DNA of 64,000 nucleotides, taken from NCBI GenBank assembly GCA_013399875.1, contig VXAZ01006785.1, positions 231,918-295,917 on the forward strand. Reading direction: 5' to 3'. Position numbers and translations under genes: made by a program. The notes below the pieces were generated by a model. The model saw only the letters and a program-made list of their open reading frames with translations. It was not told where the DNA came from and did not search any database. Shown here one piece after another: positions 60,701-64,000 of the stretch. Positions within the stretch are counted from its first letter, which is position 1. Each line of letters starts with the position of its first letter. Source of the DNA: Gymnorhina tibicen (lineage: Eukaryota; Chordata; Aves; Passeriformes; Artamidae).

Positions 60701-62495
60701 AAACTGCTCCTGTTGACCAGCCCAGCCAGGAGCTGCCTTTGCTTGTTACTTCTCAGAGAATGCCAGGCCCCCCACCTTGCTGCTGGCTCTCAGCAGCAGT
60801 GCTGCTCCCCAGAGAGGGACGTGCTGCCTGTGGGGGACAGCCAGGGCTGTGCAGCAGCGCCTGGAGTACTGTGCCACGTGTGACATCCCAACTGGGGTGT
60901 GCAGCAGTGCGGCTCAGCATCACCACTGAGCCCAGGACCCTGAAGGGGCAGGCAGGAAAAGGCTGGGAGGAGGAATATGAAGTCCAGGCCTGCCTGGGCA
61001 GAAGAACTGGGGCCCCTACAACTCTTTCATGCTCACAGCCTTGGTTTGTCTCCCCTATCCAGGAGTGAAATGAAGCGCTGGATGATTTCACTGGCCCCAA
61101 ACCGGAGAACCAAATTTGTTTCATTTACATCCAGACTTGTTGGTAAGAGACACAGCATGGGAGCTAGGAGCTCTTCAGCCCTACGCCAGGGCACCTTATT
61201 CTGCCTGATCTCACTGCAGCCACATATCTGGGACCTTTGCCAAAGCTGAACCCTCTCCCTGGGCTCCCCTCATTTTCCACCATCAATACCTGCTTGTCTC
61301 TGGGCCTGGCCCTGACCTCACTCCCCTCCAACCTGGGCTGGGTTGCACCAGCACTCTCCCTCCCACCCAGGCTGCCCATGGCTGGCACTGTGGTGGTGAC
61401 ATGAACCCGGCTCCCTTCCCAGGAGTTGCTTCTCCAGTCCCTGTGGCTGGGGCACTCCCAGCTTCCCCAGGGTCCCTTACCAGATCAGAGGGACCATGTG
61501 CAGAGCTCATGGGGCTACACCCAAGCTTTGCTGTCCTTCAAGGGGTTCCATCCCAGTCCATCCCTCATTCTTGCCCTGTTCCTTGGCAGACTGCCCACAG
61601 ATCCAGTGTGTCCACCCATACGTGGCCCAGCAGCCTGATGAGCTCTCCTTAGAACTGGCTGATGTCCTCAACATCCTGGACAAGACAGATGACGGTACAG
61701 GGGATGGGCTGGGGATGGGCTGGGAGTCCCTGTGGAAGGATGGGCTTTGCTCCAGGCAGGCAGCTGCGAGTCTCTCCCTCTAGCCAGGGAGAAGCTCCGG
61801 CATCAGCATCACAGCCAGAGAAGGAAGTTAGTGCCTTCTCCTAATAGCCAATCCAGGTTGCCTAAGCTGTGGCAACACTGGCACAACTGTCCCAGCAGCA
61901 GCTGTGTGCCATGGCAGAGCTGGCACAGCCACCCCAGATATAACCCAGTGCTATTCTTACCTTCATGATGGTTCACAGTCATGTGGTCCTGCTCTCTGGG
62001 GCAACTCTTGTAGCTGGTGGTCTCAGTCACATTGGGTGTCTGCTGGGGACCACTCCTGTGGCTCCAGGGGCAGCGGAGGGCACTTGGTGGCAGCAGTGCC
62101 GGCTTTCTGCTGGCATCCCTTGAGCCAACTGTTCTCACACGATGCTGCTCAGGTGAGCAGGCCTCCTTGCTGGATGGACAACCTGAGTCTGCTCCAGCAC
62201 AGGCCTCTGAGTAGCTTCCAGAAAGCTCTGCCAGCTCCAATAGCTCTTTCCAGCACAATTGTCCCAGTGCAGGAGCAAGGGCCAGTCCTTCCCCACTAAT
62301 GCCTGTCTCTGTCTATGCTCAGGCTGGATATTTGGGGAACGTCTTCATGACCAGGAAAGGGGCTGGTTCCCCAGTTCTATGGGGGAGGAGATCCTGAACC
62401 CCAAAATCCGAGCCCAGAACCTGAAGGAGTGTTTTCGGGTGCACAAGTCAGATGACAGTCAGAGAAGGAAATTGGGCAGCAGAAACCGCCAGTGA
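27434..62495 (+). CDS. NGEF: Ephexin-1 (neuronal Rho guanine nucleotide exchange factor), long isoform, 14 coding exons
   Basis: The coding sequence joins 27434-27701, 31004-31118, 40969-41072, 45696-45970, 50337-50497, 50638-50790, 52777-52906, 53658-53732, 55673-55762, 57249-57412, 58455-58610, 61063-61142, 61590-61694 and 62323-62495. This is 2049 bases, 682 residues, with all phases consistent. Domains are an N-terminal regulatory region (1-162), the [10 protein letters not shown] autoinhibitory motif (164-173), DH (about 255-440), PH (about 466-577) and SH3 (about 596-650). Ephexin-1 activates RhoA, Rac1 and Cdc42 in neurons downstream of EphA receptors and acts in growth-cone collapse and spine shape. 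From the DH domain onward the protein is nearly identical to human NGEF as I remember it; the N-terminus is more diverged. ARHGEF5, 16, 19 and 26 are paralogues, but the near-identity and the NEU2 neighbour favour NGEF. Confidence 0.95.
27702..31003 (+). other. NGEF long-isoform intron 1
   Basis: This 3.3 kb phase-1 intron has a GTGAGT donor and a TTACAG acceptor. It contains an A13 run at about 28774-28786 and a short GC-rich patch near 29050-29230. No coding exon, RNA gene or repeat family was recognised. Confidence 0.75.
31004..31118 (+). CDS. NGEF: NGEF long-isoform coding exon 2
   Basis: The acceptor TTGTATTACAG and donor CAAAG|GTAAGG bound 115 bases. With the leftover G of exon 1 the frame reads [20 protein letters not shown] and ends DELLIQ plus AG. 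This matches the human pattern where an N-E-P-L-T-L-N-I segment follows the basic RNS/RS region. The exon ends in phase 2, the same phase as the short-isoform first exon, so both can splice to the common exon at 40969. Confidence 0.78.
39600..40620 (+). repeat. G-rich degenerate minisatellite upstream of the short NGEF promoter
   Basis: Runs of three to six G recur throughout. From about 40060 to 40620 an imperfect unit resembling GGCTCTGAGGGGATTTTG is repeated many times with variable length (clear copies near 40330-40350, 40395-40435, 40475-40495 and 40580-40600). The tract contains one ambiguous base (N at 40039). Its open frames on the plus strand are a by-product of the Gly/Glu/Ser-coding repeat, not genes. 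Confidence 0.75.
40281..40330 (+). other. Strong G-quadruplex candidate
   Basis: Six runs of at least three G occur within 50 bases, separated by loops of about 5, 3, 4, 5 and 7 bases. This meets the usual G3+N1-7 criterion with two runs to spare. It lies about 460 bases upstream of the short-isoform start codon, on the coding strand. Confidence 0.7.
40694..40707 (+). promoter_or_regulatory. RFX X-box
   Basis: GTTACCGTGGCAAC is an exact match to the X-box consensus GTNRCC-(0 to 3 bases)-RGYAAC with a two-base spacer, forming an imperfect palindrome. It stands about 80 bases before the short-isoform ATG in the CpG island, where RFX-family factors commonly bind. RFX proteins act in ciliated and neuronal cells, which fits a neuronal gene, but binding is not shown by sequence. 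Confidence 0.7.
40786..40859 (+). CDS. NGEF: NGEF short-isoform private first exon
   Basis: The exon encodes 24 residues, [18 protein letters not shown] and a short GSSGQPG-type tail, and ends AG|GTGAGG with two bases of an Arg codon. The ATG has full Kozak context (GCCATGG). Phase 2 matches the acceptor at 40969, only 109 bases away. The strong likeness to the human short isoform start, within an otherwise fast-changing N-terminus, argues for function. Confidence 0.85.
40786..62495 (+). CDS. NGEF: Ephexin-1, short isoform from an alternative promoter
   Basis: This coding sequence joins a private first exon, 40786-40859, to the common exons from 40969 onward. It is 1740 bases, 579 residues. 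The N-terminus [18 protein letters not shown] closely resembles the start of the human short ephexin-1 isoform as I remember it (MELLAAAFSAACAVD). This indicates an old, conserved alternative promoter rather than a chance frame. The DH-PH-SH3 core is unchanged. The isoform lacks the basic, serine-rich 128-residue N-terminal segment of the long form but keeps the autoinhibitory tyrosines, here Y63 and Y66. The start lies in strong context (GCCATGG) inside a CpG island. Confidence 0.88.
40969..41072 (+). CDS. NGEF: NGEF first common exon
   Basis: The acceptor is CTCTCCGCAG and the donor ATCG|GTAAGG. It encodes [20 protein letters not shown] followed by [15 protein letters not shown]. The [11 protein letters not shown] segment is strongly conserved with human ephexin-1. 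The Pro/Ala-rich part before it is about 15 residues shorter than the human equivalent as I remember it and looks unconstrained. The exon serves both isoforms and lies inside the CpG island. Confidence 0.88.
41073..45695 (+). other. NGEF intron after the first common exon
   Basis: This 4.6 kb phase-1 intron starts in the CpG island (to about 41220) and then becomes AT-rich. It contains a T-rich run near 41745-41767 and a possible MIR fragment at 45070-45135. No additional coding exon was recognised. Confidence 0.75.
45070..45135 (-). repeat. Possible MIR SINE core fragment in NGEF intron
   Basis: The plus strand reads GAAACTGAGAAGG, then TTAAGCAACATGTCCAAGGC, then a GAAGT, matching the order of the reverse-complement MIR core (GAAACTGAGGC, TTAAGTGACTTGCCCAAGGT). 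It is short and diverged, so the call is tentative. Confidence 0.42.
45696..45970 (+). CDS. NGEF: NGEF autoinhibitory-region exon
   Basis: The exon has a TTCCTAG acceptor and a CAGGAG|GTAATG donor, and is 275 bases long. It begins [20 protein letters not shown]. This helix holds the conserved tyrosines (Y166 and Y169 of the long form) whose phosphorylation relieves autoinhibition in the ephexin family. An acidic Glu/Thr/Ser-rich linker follows ([16 protein letters not shown]), then [18 protein letters not shown] and [10 protein letters not shown] leading into the DH domain. The linker is less acidic than the poly-Glu linker I remember from human NGEF. Confidence 0.94.
45971..50336 (+). other. 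NGEF intron before the DH-domain exons
   Basis: This 4.4 kb phase-0 intron contains an A13 tract at about 48291-48305. Open frames in it are short and overlapping. No coding exon or repeat family was recognised. Confidence 0.7.
50337..50497 (+). CDS. NGEF: NGEF DH-domain exon 1
   Basis: The exon reads [20 protein letters not shown] and continues to [13 protein letters not shown]. It is bounded by TTTTCCCCCAG and [24 protein letters not shown] is conserved region 1 of Dbl-homology domains, which contacts switch I of the Rho GTPase. The exon is 161 bases and ends in phase 2. Confidence 0.96.
50638..50790 (+). CDS. NGEF: NGEF DH-domain exon 2
   Basis: The exon begins [20 protein letters not shown] after a CATCTAG acceptor. 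It ends [10 protein letters not shown] plus CT at a |GTGAGT donor. It encodes the middle helices of the DH domain, including the [12 protein letters not shown] segment. It is 153 bases, in phase 2 at both ends, and only 140 bases from the previous exon. Confidence 0.96.
50791..52776 (+). other. NGEF intron within the DH region
   Basis: A 2.0 kb phase-2 intron with a CT-repeat polypyrimidine tract before its CTCCTCAG acceptor. Nothing else was recognised. Confidence 0.75.
52777..52906 (+). CDS. NGEF: NGEF DH-domain exon 3 (conserved region 3)
   Basis: The exon encodes [20 protein letters not shown] and then [20 protein letters not shown], ending VQ at [24 protein letters not shown] (residues 389-402) is the hallmark CR3 helix of Dbl-family exchange factors, which packs against Rho switch II. 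The exon is 130 bases, phase 2 to phase 0. Confidence 0.97.
52907..53657 (+). other. NGEF intron within the DH region
   Basis: A 751-base phase-0 intron; no additional feature recognised. Confidence 0.8.
53658..53732 (+). CDS. NGEF: NGEF DH-domain exon 4
   Basis: A 75-base phase-0 exon encoding [20 protein letters not shown] and then KELET. It is bounded by CCCCTGCAG and ACA|GTAAGT and continues the CR3 helix of the DH domain. Confidence 0.96.
53733..55672 (+). other. NGEF intron within the DH region
   Basis: A 1.9 kb phase-0 intron. It carries a T run near 53879-53888 and no recognised exon or repeat family. Confidence 0.75.
55673..55762 (+). CDS. NGEF: NGEF DH-PH linker exon
   Basis: A 90-base phase-0 exon encoding [20 protein letters not shown] and then [10 protein letters not shown], between TTTTTCCCAG and AAG|GTATAA. 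It ends the DH domain's last helix and leads into the PH domain. Confidence 0.96.
55763..57248 (+). other. NGEF intron before the PH exons
   Basis: A 1.5 kb phase-0 intron; no coding exon recognised. Its last 300 bases are pyrimidine-rich and give open frames of up to 169 codons running into the next exon; these have no domain likeness upstream of the acceptor. Confidence 0.75.
57249..57412 (+). CDS. NGEF: NGEF PH-domain exon 1
   Basis: The exon begins [20 protein letters not shown] and ends [13 protein letters not shown] plus GG at |GTGAGT, after a CCTTCCAG acceptor. It encodes the first strands of the PH domain, including the [13 protein letters not shown] strand pair typical of Dbl-family PH domains. 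It is 164 bases and ends in phase 2. Confidence 0.97.
57413..58454 (+). other. NGEF intron within the PH domain
   Basis: A 1.04 kb phase-2 intron. It contains the 57-base exon-like segment at 57612-57668 and nothing else recognised. Confidence 0.75.
57612..57668 (+). other. Exon-like segment with canonical splice sites in an NGEF intron
   Basis: A CTCTCTCCAG acceptor and a CATG|GTAAGT donor bound 57 bases, a multiple of three. In its own first frame it is open ([19 protein letters not shown]). The flanking introns are phase 2, so inclusion in NGEF mRNA would read GGC then TGA and stop at once. If real, it would be a poison exon. It may equally be a chance pair of sites. Confidence 0.25.
58455..58610 (+). 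CDS. NGEF: NGEF PH-domain exon 2
   Basis: The exon encodes [20 protein letters not shown] through [20 protein letters not shown] to MLKASS plus CA, between CTCCCAG and |GTGAGT. It provides the central PH strands. It is 156 bases and phase 2 at both ends. Confidence 0.96.
58611..61062 (+). other. NGEF intron within the PH domain
   Basis: A 2.45 kb phase-2 intron, distinctly more GC-rich than the upstream introns. Open frames on both strands reach about 135 codons but lack recognisable domains and overlap one another. Confidence 0.75.
61063..61142 (+). CDS. NGEF: NGEF PH-domain C-terminal exon
   Basis: An 80-base exon encoding [20 protein letters not shown] and then SFTSRLV. It contains the invariant tryptophan of the PH C-terminal helix (W570). 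The acceptor is CTATCCAG and the donor GTTG|GTAAGA; the exon ends in phase 1. Confidence 0.95.
61143..61589 (+). other. NGEF intron between PH and SH3
   Basis: A 447-base phase-1 intron; nothing else recognised. Confidence 0.8.
61590..61694 (+). CDS. NGEF: NGEF SH3-domain exon 1
   Basis: The exon reads [20 protein letters not shown] and then [15 protein letters not shown], between CCTTGGCAG and [30 protein letters not shown] is the N-terminal half of an SH3 fold, with the ALYDY-type motif in diverged form as in other ephexins. It is 105 bases and phase 1 at both ends. Confidence 0.96.
61695..62322 (+). other. NGEF last intron
   Basis: A 628-base phase-1 intron ending TATGCTCAG; nothing else recognised. 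Confidence 0.8.
62323..62495 (+). CDS. NGEF: NGEF terminal coding exon (SH3 C-terminal half and stop)
   Basis: The exon encodes [20 protein letters not shown] and continues [20 protein letters not shown] to a basic tail [11 protein letters not shown] and TGA at 62493-62495. GWIFGERL and RGWFPSSM are the SH3 tryptophan and proline-pocket strands. Compared with the human tail I remember, a five-residue stretch before [10 protein letters not shown] is absent here. Confidence 0.96.
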
Positions 62496-64000
62496 CTGCC
62501 GGCATCCCCAAGCATCTGGAGTGCCTCAGAGGGGCAGGAGACAAAGGCTGCCAGCTGGGAGGAGGTGGCAGCTGTGGGACACCGTGGGGGACCTGGTGCA
62601 CCGGACGAGGCACACACACCCATGAACAATGGACTGTCGTTCCTAGGCCCCCCCGGAAGCACTGGTTCTTTCCTGGAGATCAGCGCTTTAAACTGTAAAA
62701 TAACCCTTTTCCAAGTGTTCTGTAAAGCCCCAGAGAGCACGAGCTCAATGGACACTGCCCGAAGGCCACCGGGTGCTGGCCAGATGAGCCACGTGTGCTG
62801 CCTGGGGCTGGCTCAGGCTGCTTAGGAGAGGCAGTGGCCGCAAACATCACTGAGCAATTAATATCACCCAGTTTGAGCACTAACAGCTCATTGCTACCTT
62901 CCAAGTCTAGAGTGCTCTGAACACAGCATCTCACAGGGGTAAAACTGAGGTCAAGGAGCAGTCTCGCTGTCTCTCAGACCTCATTGGCAACAGGCTGGGA
63001 TGAGCCCCAGGAACTGCACCACCCTAGTCCTGCTGTGAAGCTGCTGGGCTCGTTCCCACAGGCAGACCCTCAATCTGCTTCCAGTCAAATGCACTGCAGT
63101 GCTCCACACCCAGCTCTGCTCCAGCAGCAGCCCAGCCTTGCCAGCCCTGACCCACATCTCTGCCTGCCTGACAGCCTCGAAGCACATCTGGGCCCTGCCC
63201 CATGGCTCATCCCCCTCTTCCACAGCCCACCTCCTTCTGCAGGGCCACTGCAGAACCCCAGCATTGTGGCCTTTCCTGGTTGATCTTGCACTTGTGATCT
63301 TCGCTACTCCTTGCTGCCGAGGCCAGAGCAGGGGTAGCTGTGCCAGCATCGTCTCGCACACCACACGAACCACGGGAGCGCCAGCAGCCTGGGCTGCCAC
63401 GCAGCAGGCGAGTGACCTTACCTGGGAGCTGCTGTCCTGTGTGCTCTGGGAGGCCCAGCAACCGCTGCCTGCATGCTCATAACCCACCCCCACCAGCCTC
63501 CCTGTACAGGCTCACCTCTGTGTACATATGCAAGTCCTGTGGCCAGCAGAGCCAGCTCATCACTCCTTCCAGCTGTGGCACTGAGCAGCGCATGAAGCCT
63601 TGAGCACAGCACTGAGAGCAGCGTGGGGGACGGACCCACAGCAGCCACCTCTTGTTCAACAGTCCCACATGTGGCTGAGGGCCTCTCAGCCACAAGCTGG
63701 GCCCAAGCTGTGGCCAGTGTCCATTAGGAAAATCAATTGTTTGGCACCTTTCTGTAACACTGCAAAGGACTGTCTTCCAGGCACCGTGGCCTGTGCTGAT
63801 GTATGCTCTGGCCGTGCCACGGTTGTGCTCAGAAAGGGGATGGAGAGCAGCTGCCGATGGAGCCACACAGCAGCCATGGGCATGGACGGGAGGAGCACAG
63901 CCATGACAGCAGGAGCATGGGGAGAATGCAGGGTGCTGGGAAGCTGTGAAGGGAGGCTCTGGAGCTGCTCTTTGGATCATATGGGGTGTGCAGTGTGAGG
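62496..64000 (+). other. NGEF 3' UTR and GC-rich downstream flank
   Basis: This covers the start of the NGEF 3' UTR and the sequence beyond it. No canonical AATAAA or ATTAAA follows the stop within the window. The nearest candidate is the weak variant AAAATA near 62697, followed by GTGTTCTGT. Open frames of up to 170 codons occur on both strands in this GC-rich sequence but overlap each other and match nothing known. I looked for SNORC, expected to converge on NGEF, and did not recognise it. Confidence 0.55.

Noticed and set aside
62981..63493. 170-codon minus-strand open frame downstream of NGEF
   Set aside because: Lies in GC-rich DNA where stops are rare and overlaps a 127-codon frame on the opposite strand. 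No likeness to SNORC or any known protein.
1..64000. CRISPR array, operon, phage or bacterial defence system
   Set aside because: The DNA is clearly vertebrate: spliced genes, CpG depletion outside one island, microsatellites. No regularly spaced repeats of that kind occur.
1..64000. Endogenous retrovirus or intact LINE
   Set aside because: No long terminal repeat pairs, primer-binding sites or gag/pol/RT-like frames were recognised on either strand.

Overview
This is a vertebrate nuclear genomic window, not a prokaryotic or viral one. Coding sequence is split into short exons with GT/AG splice sites, introns and intergenic DNA are long and AT-rich, and there is one CpG island. Compact introns, few interspersed repeats and the form of the genes suggest a sauropsid, most likely a bird. 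The species cannot be named from sequence alone.

Two protein-coding genes are clear, arranged head to head. On the minus strand, 4219-7068 holds a two-coding-exon cytosolic sialidase, NEU2 (379 residues, complete). On the plus strand, 27434-62495 holds NGEF (ephexin-1), a neuronal Rho guanine-nucleotide exchange factor with DH, PH and SH3 domains. As I remember it, NEU2 and NGEF are divergent neighbours on human 2q37, so the order supports both identities. I found no exon of the other genes I remember from that region (INPP5D on the NEU2 side, SNORC on the NGEF side).

NGEF was rebuilt exon by exon, and every intron phase closes. There are two alternative N-termini. The long form starts at 27434 (two private coding exons, 682 residues). 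The short form starts at 40786 inside a CpG island (579 residues). Both private parts end in the same phase (codon AG|G) and join a common exon at 40969. The short-form promoter carries an exact RFX X-box palindrome, a G-rich degenerate minisatellite and a strong G-quadruplex candidate.

Layout: 1-4040, intergenic DNA 3' of NEU2; 4041-7074, NEU2; 7075-27329, shared upstream intergenic DNA with microsatellites, purine tracts and probable old repeats; 27330-31118, NGEF long-form exons; 31119-39400, a long intron without recognised genes; 39400-41220, GC-rich alternative promoter; 41073-62495, NGEF common exons; 62496-64000, NGEF 3' UTR and GC-rich flank. Most other open frames are short, overlap on both strands and look like chance. 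I found no undescribed multi-gene system; the points most worth checking concern NGEF promoter architecture and exon structure.
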